Assembly: GCA_012839665.1 (NCBI GenBank)
Contig: DUMX01000138.1
Span: forward strand, 1 to 5,480
Reading direction: 5' to 3'
Source: Gelria sp.
GTDB taxonomy: Bacteria; Bacillota; Syntrophomonadia; Syntrophomonadales; Syntrophomonadaceae
Length of the DNA stretch: 5,480 nucleotides
This document shows, piece by piece, positions 1 to 5,480 of this stretch. A program made the position numbers and the translations under genes. The notes beneath the pieces were generated by a model. The model was not told where the DNA came from, ran no database searches, and saw only the letters and a program-made list of their open reading frames with translations. Each line of letters opens with the position of its first letter. The first letter of the stretch is position 1.

Positions 1-27
1 AGTACAAATAATTTTAGTTTTCTTCAC
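1..27 (-). CDS. pyk: Pyruvate kinase, first nine codons only (cut by window edge)
   Basis: Only the N-terminus is present: a GTG start at 27-25 followed by eight codons giving MKKTKIICT. This matches the very conserved opening of bacterial pyruvate kinase (M-R/K-K-T-K-I-V-C-T-I-G-P), the first beta strand of the catalytic barrel. A strong AGGAGG ribosome binding site lies seven bases upstream, which supports GTG as the true start. The enzyme converts phosphoenolpyruvate and ADP to pyruvate and ATP in the cytoplasm, the last step of glycolysis. It follows pfkA by 56 bases in the same direction, the classic Firmicute pfkA-pyk arrangement, so the two are probably co-transcribed. The identification rests on nine residues plus gene context, and everything downstream of the edge is unseen. 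Confidence 0.8.
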
Positions 28-34
28 CTTCCCA

Positions 35-40
35 CCTCCT
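35..40 (-). promoter_or_regulatory. Ribosome binding site of pyk
   Basis: The minus strand reads AGGAGG here, seven bases before the GTG at 27-25. It is a near-perfect Shine-Dalgarno sequence and is what identifies the GTG as the pyk start. The 56-base gap between pfkA and pyk shows no convincing terminator hairpin with a U-run. Confidence 0.8.
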
Positions 41-83
41 AACTGAATCTTTTCTGACGCGGAAGGACACAGATTTTTCCGTA

Positions 84-1040
84 TTATATTGATAGCATGC
101 GAGCAATTTCAAACATATCCAGTTCCGGTGTCTTATTGCCCTTTACAATTTCCGCCAACGGAATTGGATGAACTTTTTCCTCGCGGTAAGCCATCATTAA
201 ATTTTTTTGGTTGCCAATTATACAATCAACGGCGGCCTTGCCCATGCAGGAAGCCATGATACGGTCAACCGCACTCGGGGTCCCTCCCCGCTGGGTATGC
301 CCCAGGATACTTACCCGAGTATCGTTCCCGGTACGTTTTTCGATTTCTTCTTTCAGTTCCATAACCGGGTAAACACCCTCGGCCACAACTATGATACTGT
401 GCAACTTACCCCGCTGGGTCCCCCTATTTATCTTATCTAATACCTGATTTAAATCAGGTGCTATCTCCGGTATGAGAATAGACTCTGCTCCTCCAGCCAC
501 ACCGGCATGGAGGGCAATTTCTCCACAGTCTCTCCCCATTACTTCTATTATAAATACCCGGCCATGACTGGTTGCGGTATCACGAATACGATTAATTGCT
601 TCCAGGGCAGTATTCACGGCACTGTCAAAACCAATAGCCTGAGTATAAACAATGTCATTATCTATTGTTGCCGGTATCCCTATAACATTAATTCCCATCT
701 GGGAAAATTTATACCCACCTTTTAAACTGCCATTTCCACCGATAACCACCAGATGTTCTATTCCCATCTTTTCTAAATGGTCATAAGCCTGTTTGCGGCC
801 GTCATCATCCATAAACACAACGGACCGGGAAGTACGTAGTATAGTACCCCCACGATGAATGATATCAGCAACCGACCCCAGCGTCATAGGGCTTAAATGG
901 CCATTTACTAAACCTTCAAATCCCTGATAAACGCCGTATGCTTCAATGCGATGATAAATAGCCGACCTTACTACTGCTCTGATAGCTGCATTCATACCCG
1001 GCGCATCACCGCCACTGGTTAACAATGCTACCCTGGCCAA
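84..1040 (-). CDS. pfkA: 6-phosphofructokinase (PfkA family) with altered nucleotide/Mg site
   Basis: This 318-residue protein (the family norm is about 319) is a group A phosphofructokinase, which phosphorylates fructose 6-phosphate to fructose 1,6-bisphosphate in glycolysis. Visible motifs in order are the phosphate loop TSGGDAPGMNAAIR (8-21), RGGT (63-66) with Arg72, the catalytic TIDND (125-129, base Asp127), MGR (168-170), Glu221, Arg242 and GHTQRGG (247-253). Effector-site residues Arg21, Arg25, Arg153, Glu186, Arg210, Lys212 and His214 are kept, so ADP/PEP control is plausible. Oddities: the Mg-binding Asp103 of E. coli is Asn (GGNGS), Gly124 is Ala, the Phe/Cys after Arg72 is Ser, and one residue is missing between Asp129 and the IGF motif. 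Gly104, typical of ATP rather than PPi enzymes, is retained. The start is TTG at 1040-1038 behind a strong AAAGGAGG. The gene lies 12 bases after mtrB and just before pyk. Family assignment is firm; phosphoryl donor and activity level are less so. Confidence 0.93.
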   Translation of the reverse strand: MARVALLTSGGDAPGMNAAIRAVVRSAIYHRIEAYGVYQGFEGLVNGHLSPMTLGSVADIIHRGGTILRTSRSVVFMDDDGRKQAYDHLEKMGIEHLVVIGGNGSLKGGYKFSQMGINVIGIPATIDNDIVYTQAIGFDSAVNTALEAINRIRDTATSHGRVFIIEVMGRDCGEIALHAGVAGGAESILIPEIAPDLNQVLDKINRGTQRGKLHSIIVVAEGVYPVMELKEEIEKRTGNDTRVSILGHTQRGGTPSAVDRIMASCMGKAAVDCIIGNQKNLMMAYREEKVHPIPLAEIVKGNKTPELDMFEIARMLSI

Positions 1041-1046
1041 TATAAA

Positions 1047-1054
1047 CCTCCTTT
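1047..1054 (-). promoter_or_regulatory. Ribosome binding site of pfkA, overlapping the mtrB stop
   Basis: The minus strand reads AAAGGAGG, six bases before the TTG start of pfkA. Its first two bases are the last two of the mtrB TAA stop codon (1055-1053). Ribosomes finishing mtrB therefore terminate on the pfkA initiation site, an arrangement that favours translational coupling. It also decides the start: no ATG lies at a suitable distance, so TTG must be used. Confidence 0.85.
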
Positions 1055-1304
1055 ATTTACCTGACCTCCCGCTGCTGGGATTTTCAGATTTTACTATACC
1101 GTAGCGAGTATATATCTCAGCATTTCCCCTGATTTTCATAGCGGAAGTATGTTCAGTAAACTGAAGAATCATGACCTCACCCTGGTCCAGTTTTTCAGTA
1201 TGGTGAAACTTGGTATCGCGTCCTCGAGTAAGCCCCATCAGATTTACCCCATTTTCCAGAGCCTTAATTACAATATAATCTTCTCCTATATAGTTTTCAT
1301 TCAT
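1053..1304 (-). CDS. mtrB: TRAP, trp RNA-binding attenuation protein
   Basis: This small protein (83 residues from the ATG at 1304) is a clear match to TRAP, which in Bacillus forms an 11-subunit ring that binds tryptophan and wraps RNA carrying repeated (G/U)AG triplets, thereby terminating or blocking translation of trp genes. The segment GLTRGRDTKFHH (24-35) is nearly that of B. subtilis, followed by EKLDQGEVMILQFTEHTSA (37-55) and KIRG (57-60). RNA-contact residues Phe33, Glu37, Lys38, Lys57 and Arg59 (B. subtilis 32, 36, 37, 56, 58) and tryptophan-pocket residues Thr26, Thr31, Gln48 and Thr50 are all present. A TTG at 1310 gives a frame two codons longer, but only the ATG sits eight bases from the AAAGGGGG site. 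The C-terminus runs about seven residues beyond the Bacillus protein (PSSGRSGK). Neighbours are dnaE and pfkA; no folE/mtrA or anti-TRAP gene is in the window. Confidence 0.95.
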   Translation of the reverse strand: MNENYIGEDYIVIKALENGVNLMGLTRGRDTKFHHTEKLDQGEVMILQFTEHTSAMKIRGNAEIYTRYGIVKSENPSSGRSGK

Positions 1305-1312
1305 GCACAAAT

Positions 1313-1320
1313 CCCCCTTT
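1313..1320 (-). promoter_or_regulatory. Ribosome binding site of mtrB, favouring the ATG at 1304
   Basis: The minus strand reads AAAGGGGG. The run of Gs ends eight bases before the ATG at 1304-1302 but only two bases before an in-frame TTG at 1310-1308. Normal Shine-Dalgarno spacing therefore selects the ATG, which also gives an N-terminus (MNEN) closer to that of the Bacillus protein (MNQK). Confidence 0.75.
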
Positions 1321-1347
1321 TACAATTTATTAAAATAGAAGCTTTTT

Positions 1348-1391
1348 GACACTGAATACACTGATTTCGTTGCCGTGTGTCCTTCAGTGTC
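1348..1391 (-). repeat. Overlapping inverted repeats in the dnaE-mtrB gap
   Basis: A perfect 9-base inverted repeat joins 1383-1391 with 1348-1356 (GACACTGAA / TTCAGTGTC). The same upstream arm can instead pair over 7 bases with 1358-1364, because ACACTGA is repeated in tandem with a 9-base period at 1349-1355 and 1358-1364. In the mRNA the upstream arm begins on the last base of the dnaE stop codon. Neither stem is followed by a run of Us on either strand, so this is not a standard intrinsic terminator. It could be a processing or stability element at the end of dnaE, or a switch in the mtrB leader. The pairing is seen; the role is unknown. Confidence 0.55.
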
Positions 1392-4300
1392 TATGCAAAC
1401 CAGATATTTTCACGACCAAAGAGTTCGGATAATTTGGACTTCAATTCTATATGGGGTCTAACTTTAAAATTATCATTAAGTATCAGTACACGTCCCGGCA
1501 GATGAAGTAATACTTCCTGCTCCCCCGGAAATTTTTTAATCAGATTTATCATAGCATTCCTTTTATTACTATTGTCGTTACTATCATCTATACGTATATT
1601 TAACTCTTTGAGATTTGTGGGTATGGGTTGTACCCGGCGTAAGGAAATTTTAGGTTGTTCGTCCCTGGTATCCAGGTAACCTTCCATCACCACTACCCCA
1701 TCAGGTTCGAGATTATTAGCGTTCTTGCGATAAGCCGAAGGAAAAACCATTACCTCCATCCTGCCGCTGAGGTCTTCCAGAACAAAGCGTGCATAGCTGT
1801 CCCCACGCCGACTAACCCTGCGCTCCAGGTTAATCACGGTTCCTCCCACCCGTACGTAATTAACTTTCAAGTTATTCTGTAATTCAGCCACCTGGTAGGT
1901 GGTAAGGAGTGGTAACAAGTCCCGGTATTCATCCAGCGGATTTGCGGAAACGTAAAAACCTAAAACTTTTTTCTCTCGGTTTAGCAGGTCTCTGTTCTCC
2001 AATTCCCCCTTAACCTGCGGGAGGGGTTCCTCAACCATCTTACTGACATCACCAAAAAGGGACATCTGCTGACTGGACTGGCTCTGTTTAACCTGCACTG
2101 CTAATTCTATGCACTCATCCATTATTGACAGAGCCTGTTTACGAGTTATGCCTAGAGAATCGAAACAACCTGCTAAGATAAGGTTTTCTATCATCCGTTT
2201 GTTAATATGGGTCAGGTCAACCCGCTGGCAAAACTCAAACAGAGAGGTAAATGGACCTTGTTTGCGATTTTCAACTATATTTGTTACTGCATTAATACCC
2301 ACATTTTTTATAGCTCCCAGACCAAAGCGAATTTTTCCTCCGGTTACAGTAAAATTCTCGTAACTTTCATTAATATCGGGAGGAAGGACCGGAATCTGCA
2401 ATTTTTGACATTCTTTAAGATAGAATACTACTCGGTCCTGGTTATCAATCACACTGCTTAAGAAAGCACACATATATTCCACCGGATAGTGAGTCTTGAG
2501 GTAAGCAGTCTCATAAGAAATCAGGGCATAAGCTGCGGAATGGCTTTTATTAAACCCGTAACCTGCAAAACTTTCCATTATGTCAAAAAGCCGGGTAGCG
2601 GTCTTTCTATCAATATTATTGCAACGGGCCGCTCCTTCAATAAATTTATCCCGCTGGGCCGCCAGCTCTTCCGGCTTCTTTTTGCCCATGGCCCGGCGCA
2701 ACATATCAGCTTCACCCATGCTAAAACCGGCCAAATCACCGGCTACCCGCATAACCTGTTCCTGATATAACATAACTCCGTAAGTCTCTTTAAGTATATT
2801 TTCCAACAAAGGATGAATGTACTCTATTTCTTGATAGCCATTCTTGCATTTTATAAAATCTTCTACCATACCGCTGCCCAATGGACCAGGCCGATATAGA
2901 GCAATAGCTGCTATCAGGTCTTCAAATCGGGTGGGCTTCATTTCTCTTAGTATCCGCCGTAATCCGTCACTTTCCAATTGAAATACCCCGATGGTGTTTC
3001 CCTGGGTCAGCAATTCATAAACAGCGGCATCATCCAGAGGTATGTTTTCTAAATCAATTTTTATCCCCCTGGTCTTTTCTATTATGTCTAGAGCCCGGTC
3101 AATAACTGTAAGAGTCCTTAATCCCAGAATATCCATTTTGAGAAGACCTATATCCTCTACCGTTTCCTTGGTAAATTGGGTAACTACATTTCCTTCCGGA
3201 GTTTTCTGTAGCGGGAGAATAGAAGTTAAAGGCTCTTTTCCAATCACTACTCCAGCTGCGTGAATAGATGCGTGCCGGGGCATTCCTTCAACTGCTCTGG
3301 CCATATCAACAATTTTGCGAGCTGTAGTATCATTTTGATAAGCCTGCATAAGCTCAGGTGATATTTCCAGAGCCCTTTCTATACTAACCCCCAGTTCTGT
3401 TGGAATCATTTTCGCCAACCGGTCTACATCGCCGTAAGGTATATCCAGAGCTCGACCTACATCTCGTATAGCCGCCCGGGCTGCCATAGTTCCAAAGGTT
3501 ATAATCTGGGCTACCCGGTCAGCACCGTATCGATTAATTATGTATTCTATCACCTGGTCACGTTTCTCAAAGCAAAAATCAATGTCTATATCGGGCATAC
3601 TTACTCTTTCCGGATTAAGAAAACGTTCAAACAGCAGGCCATATTTCAAAGGGTCAATAGTAGTTATACCTAAAAGGTAAGAAACCAGGCTCCCTGCAGC
3701 TGAACCTCGACCGGGACCAACCGGTACCCGATTTTGCTGAGCCCAAATGACCAAATCCTGAACTATTAGGAAATAGGCCGCAAATCCCATGCGGTTGATT
3801 ACGCTAATTTCATGTTCCAACCTTTGCACCAGTTGTGGGGAAGGATTCGGATATTTCTGGTTAAATGCTTCCCGTACCAGCATGTCCAGGTAAGATTCAG
3901 CGCTGTAACCGGCAGGAATATCAAAATAAGGTAGATGAAACTCCCCAAAAGAAAAGTTTACATTGCACTCTTCAGCTATCCGCAAGGTATTTTCAATAAG
4001 CTCGGGACGCTCTGGAAATAGAGCCTGCATTTCGGAAGGACTTTTCATATAAAATTCACTACCGGAAAAACGCATACGCTGGGGATCGTTTACTACCGCT
4101 CCGGTTTGAATACATAGTAAAATATCGTGAGCAGCAGCATCCTTTTTTCGTAAGTAGTGCACGTCATTACTGGCCACCAAAGGAATTCCGGTTTCATCAC
4201 TAATCTGATAGAGGCCAGGAATTATTTGTTTTTGTTCCTGAAGGCCGTGGTTCTGTACCTCCAGGTAGAAATTACCCGGACCAAAAACATCCCGGTAATA

Positions 4301-4783
4301 TAAAGCAGTTTGCAGTGCTTCCCTTTCTTTACCGTCTAATAGTAGGCGTGGTATCTCACCAGCAACACAGCCTGATAAAGCAATTAAGCCTTCACTATAC
4401 TGCTCTATTAATTCCCTATCCACCCGAGGTTTATAATAAAAACCCTCTAAAAAGGCACGACTGACCATTTGTACCAGGTTCTCATAACCTTGTTGGTTTT
4501 TGCATAACAAGGTCAAATGATACAGATTATCATCCACACCCTTTATTTTATCCAAACGACTGCGGGGAGCAACATAAACCTCACAGCCAATTATCGGCTT
4601 TATTCCCTGCTTTTTAGCCGCGCGGTAAAAATCTATAACCCCATAAAGCACGCCATGGTCAGTGATAGCTACTGCCGGCATACCCAACTCTCGAGCCGCT
4701 GTTACCAACTCATTAATCCGACAGGCACCATCCAGCAAGCTATATTCGGAATGATTGTGTAGATGAACAAAATTCACACTCAT
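1391..4783 (-). CDS. dnaE: DNA polymerase III subunit alpha
   Basis: This 1130-residue C-family polymerase synthesises DNA at the replication fork. The N-terminal PHP domain (about 1-210) starts with HLHNHSEYSLLDG (7-19) and keeps a full-looking set of metal ligands: His7, His9, Asp18, His43, Glu68, His89, Cys139, Asp207 and His209. The palm holds GPGRGSAAGSL (356-366) and PDIDIDF (397-403); Asp400, Asp402 and Asp551 correspond to the E. coli catalytic Asp401, Asp403 and Asp555. The fingers include YRPGPL (630-635) and GYGFNKSHSAAY (741-752). A helix-hairpin-helix region follows (about 811-840), then a beta-clamp pentapeptide QMSLF (906-910), an OB fold (about 975-1055) and a short C-terminal domain. 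It is E. coli-like in domain order and not PolC, since no exonuclease is inserted in the PHP domain. The ATG start lies five bases after GGGGAGA, 24 bases downstream of ybaK. The frame is intact, with no intein. Confidence 0.97.
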   Translation of the reverse strand: MSVNFVHLHNHSEYSLLDGACRINELVTAARELGMPAVAITDHGVLYGVIDFYRAAKKQGIKPIIGCEVYVAPRSRLDKIKGVDDNLYHLTLLCKNQQGYENLVQMVSRAFLEGFYYKPRVDRELIEQYSEGLIALSGCVAGEIPRLLLDGKEREALQTALYYRDVFGPGNFYLEVQNHGLQEQKQIIPGLYQISDETGIPLVASNDVHYLRKKDAAAHDILLCIQTGAVVNDPQRMRFSGSEFYMKSPSEMQALFPERPELIENTLRIAEECNVNFSFGEFHLPYFDIPAGYSAESYLDMLVREAFNQKYPNPSPQLVQRLEHEISVINRMGFAAYFLIVQDLVIWAQQNRVPVGPGRGSAAGSLVSYLLGITTIDPLKYGLLFERFLNPERVSMPDIDIDFCFEKRDQVIEYIINRYGADRVAQIITFGTMAARAAIRDVGRALDIPYGDVDRLAKMIPTELGVSIERALEISPELMQAYQNDTTARKIVDMARAVEGMPRHASIHAAGVVIGKEPLTSILPLQKTPEGNVVTQFTKETVEDIGLLKMDILGLRTLTVIDRALDIIEKTRGIKIDLENIPLDDAAVYELLTQGNTIGVFQLESDGLRRILREMKPTRFEDLIAAIALYRPGPLGSGMVEDFIKCKNGYQEIEYIHPLLENILKETYGVMLYQEQVMRVAGDLAGFSMGEADMLRRAMGKKKPEELAAQRDKFIEGAARCNNIDRKTATRLFDIMESFAGYGFNKSHSAAYALISYETAYLKTHYPVEYMCAFLSSVIDNQDRVVFYLKECQKLQIPVLPPDINESYENFTVTGGKIRFGLGAIKNVGINAVTNIVENRKQGPFTSLFEFCQRVDLTHINKRMIENLILAGCFDSLGITRKQALSIMDECIELAVQVKQSQSSQQMSLFGDVSKMVEEPLPQVKGELENRDLLNREKKVLGFYVSANPLDEYRDLLPLLTTYQVAELQNNLKVNYVRVGGTVINLERRVSRRGDSYARFVLEDLSGRMEVMVFPSAYRKNANNLEPDGVVVMEGYLDTRDEQPKISLRRVQPIPTNLKELNIRIDDSNDNSNKRNAMINLIKKFPGEQEVLLHLPGRVLILNDNFKVRPHIELKSKLSELFGRENIWFA

Positions 4784-4788
4784 GAAAA

Positions 4789-4795
4789 TCTCCCC
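4789..4795 (-). promoter_or_regulatory. Ribosome binding site of dnaE inside a small potential stem
   Basis: The minus strand reads GGGGAGA, five bases before the dnaE ATG. Part of it can pair in a CTCC-TGG-GGAG stem (4800-4790), which could mildly occlude initiation unless ribosomes translating ybaK, ending at 4808, open it. The stem is only four base pairs, so the regulatory reading is a weak inference. Confidence 0.5.
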
Positions 4796-4807
4796 AGGAG
4801 GGTAGTT

Positions 4808-5278
4808 TTATTCAACCTGGCATACATTGCAGGGACGACCGTTAGTTATATCCAGGAGTTCCTGGTAGGTTATAGGCAGGGCAGTATTGGCAGTACCGGC
4901 AGCCGCATAGACTACCTGGTAACGTTTTAAACTTTCATCCAGATAAATAGGGATGTCTTGTTTTAAAGCAAAAGGACATACTCCGCCGATATTAAAACCG
5001 GTAACTTTTAGGACTTCTTCCTCTTTAGCCATCCGCATCCGGGAACCGACCAGATTCTTAATAGCTTTATTATTAATCCTGGCATCTCCTGCTGCAACTA
5101 CCATAATAAACTGATTGTCTTTGCTTTTTAATAAAATTGACTTGGCAATCTGCCCAACTTCTGTCCCCAGAGCCTCTGCCGCTAAAGGTGCAGTGCTGGT
5201 ATCAGCATCAAATTCAATAATTTTTAAGTCCGGGTTACGCTCCTGTAAAAAGGCCCTCACCCGCTCAATTGCATTCAT
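4808..5278 (-). CDS. YbaK/EbsC-family aminoacyl-tRNA deacylase
   Basis: This 156-residue protein belongs to the YbaK/ProRS-INS family of free-standing trans-editing enzymes, which hydrolyse mischarged tRNAs (for example Cys- or Ala-tRNA(Pro)) in the cytoplasm. Visible hallmarks are IAKSILLKS (44-52) with Lys46, the position of the catalytically important lysine of YbaK; GDARINNKAI (64-73); the substrate loop TGFNIGGVCPF (93-103); and AAAGTANTALPIT (125-137), matching the family's closing Gly-x-x-Asn segment. The length is typical for the single-domain form. The C-terminus carries a CNVC pair (150-153), and Cys101 lies in the substrate loop. The start is ATG behind GAGAGGG at six bases. It is the first gene of the visible string and precedes dnaE by 24 bases. 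Which amino acid it edits cannot be read from sequence alone, so no symbol is given. Confidence 0.88.
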   Translation of the reverse strand: MNAIERVRAFLQERNPDLKIIEFDADTSTAPLAAEALGTEVGQIAKSILLKSKDNQFIMVVAAGDARINNKAIKNLVGSRMRMAKEEEVLKVTGFNIGGVCPFALKQDIPIYLDESLKRYQVVYAAAGTANTALPITYQELLDITNGRPCNVCQVE

Positions 5279-5480
5279 AACAAACCCTCTCTTTAATTAT
5301 AACTGCGAAATTTTCGATTTTAAATTTCTTAAAAATCTGCGTAAAAAGGTTCTATTTTCTTATTAACCCGTCATGGCCCGAGGACACAACCACCGATGAA
5401 AATAGCACATGGGACTTGTAATTGTAATAGGAGAAATGCGTAAGCATCCTTAATTGTGAACGATAGAGAACATTGTTGTA
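5279..5480. other. Unassigned upstream stretch with no convincing gene
   Basis: About 200 bases precede ybaK. The part next to the gene (5296-5340) is very AT-rich, with a near-palindrome CGAAATTTTCG at 5306-5316 and an imperfect inverted repeat (GATTTT at 5316-5321 with AAAATC at 5332-5337). Further out, the plus strand can form ATGC-GTAA-GCAT (5436-5447), with flanking AGG/CCT pairs after a bulge; GTAA fits the GNRA tetraloop pattern. On the minus strand two frames are open to the window edge, one stopping at 5352 and one at 5371, but neither gives a sequence I recognise. I match no known riboswitch or RNA family here. Confidence 0.4.
5296..5301 (-). promoter_or_regulatory. Possible -10 box upstream of ybaK
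   Basis: The minus strand has a perfect TATAAT. Seventeen bases further upstream is TTTAAA, a 4-of-6 match to the -35 consensus. Transcription would begin around 5289, inside the ybaK ribosome binding site (5285-5292), which would leave an unusually short leader. In such AT-rich sequence a chance match is quite possible. Confidence 0.25.

Noticed and set aside
28..83. Weak AATCT/AGATT inverted repeat between pfkA and pyk as a terminator
   Set aside because: It has five AT-rich pairs around a loop of about 20 bases with no following U-run; pfkA-pyk read-through is more likely.
207..725. Plus-strand open frames opposite pfkA
   Set aside because: They overlap a well-supported gene on the other strand, match no recognisable family and have no good ribosome binding sites.
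1068..1081. TCCC-GCTGCT-GGGA stem followed by TTTT on the plus strand as a terminator
   Set aside because: The stem is only four base pairs, it lies inside mtrB coding sequence, and no plus-strand transcript would need it.
1041..1082. A string of NAG triplets around the mtrB-pfkA junction as a TRAP binding site
   Set aside because: On the minus strand the triplets are mostly CAG, number only about six and are irregularly spaced (0, 3, 2, 7 and 0 bases). TRAP targets have around 9-11 GAG/UAG triplets with 2-3 base spacers.
1346..1351. TTGACA on the plus strand as a -35 promoter box
   Set aside because: No -10 like sequence lies 16-18 bases downstream, and no plus-strand gene follows.
1655..4762. 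Several plus-strand open frames of 60-90 codons opposite dnaE
   Set aside because: All lie antisense to an intact, highly conserved polymerase gene; they are shadows of its codon pattern and show no recognisable domains.
5115..5366. Plus-strand open frame opposite the start of ybaK
   Set aside because: Two thirds of it is the complement of conserved ybaK codons and the rest is AT-rich intergenic sequence; it has no family resemblance.
5392..5455. Very short plus-strand frames (15 and 5 codons) starting at ATGs near 5395 and 5436 as leader peptides
   Set aside because: Ribosome binding sites are badly spaced (GAGG far upstream of the first, GGAG only two bases from the second), and no plus-strand gene follows in the window.

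Overview
The window reads as one compact gene cluster transcribed entirely on the minus strand, so gene order runs from high to low coordinates: a YbaK/EbsC-type trans-editing deacylase, dnaE (DNA polymerase III alpha), mtrB (TRAP, the trp RNA-binding attenuation protein), pfkA (6-phosphofructokinase) and, at the left edge, the first nine codons of pyk (pyruvate kinase). The genes are close to gapless: 24 bases between ybaK and dnaE, 86 between dnaE and the preferred mtrB start, 12 between mtrB and pfkA, and 56 between pfkA and pyk. No intrinsic terminator is visible between any of them, so read-through of at least part of the string is likely. This is inferred from layout, not shown.

The organism is most likely a Firmicute, probably of the class Clostridia. 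The evidence is the dnaE/pfkA/pyk order typical of that phylum, the presence of TRAP (otherwise known mainly from Bacillus and some Clostridia), strong AGGAGG-type ribosome binding sites, the use of TTG and GTG starts, and a moderate, slightly AT-rich composition. I do not claim a genus.

Region by region: bases 1-27 hold the start of pyk; 84-1040 pfkA; 1053-1304 mtrB; 1305-1390 an mtrB leader with overlapping inverted repeats; 1391-4783 dnaE; 4808-5278 ybaK; 5279-5480 an unassigned stretch that is AT-rich near the gene and probably carries the operon's upstream region.

Functionally the cluster mixes replication (DnaE), translation quality control (YbaK), tryptophan-responsive RNA binding (TRAP) and two committed steps of glycolysis (PfkA, Pyk). 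The points most worth attention are the unusual genomic home of TRAP, with neither mtrA/folE nor anti-TRAP beside it, and a PfkA whose fructose-6-phosphate and effector sites look intact while several nucleotide/Mg positions are changed (Asp103 to Asn, Gly124 to Ala, one residue missing after the catalytic loop). I found no mobile element, CRISPR array, rRNA or tRNA, and nothing that amounts to a clear new multi-gene system.
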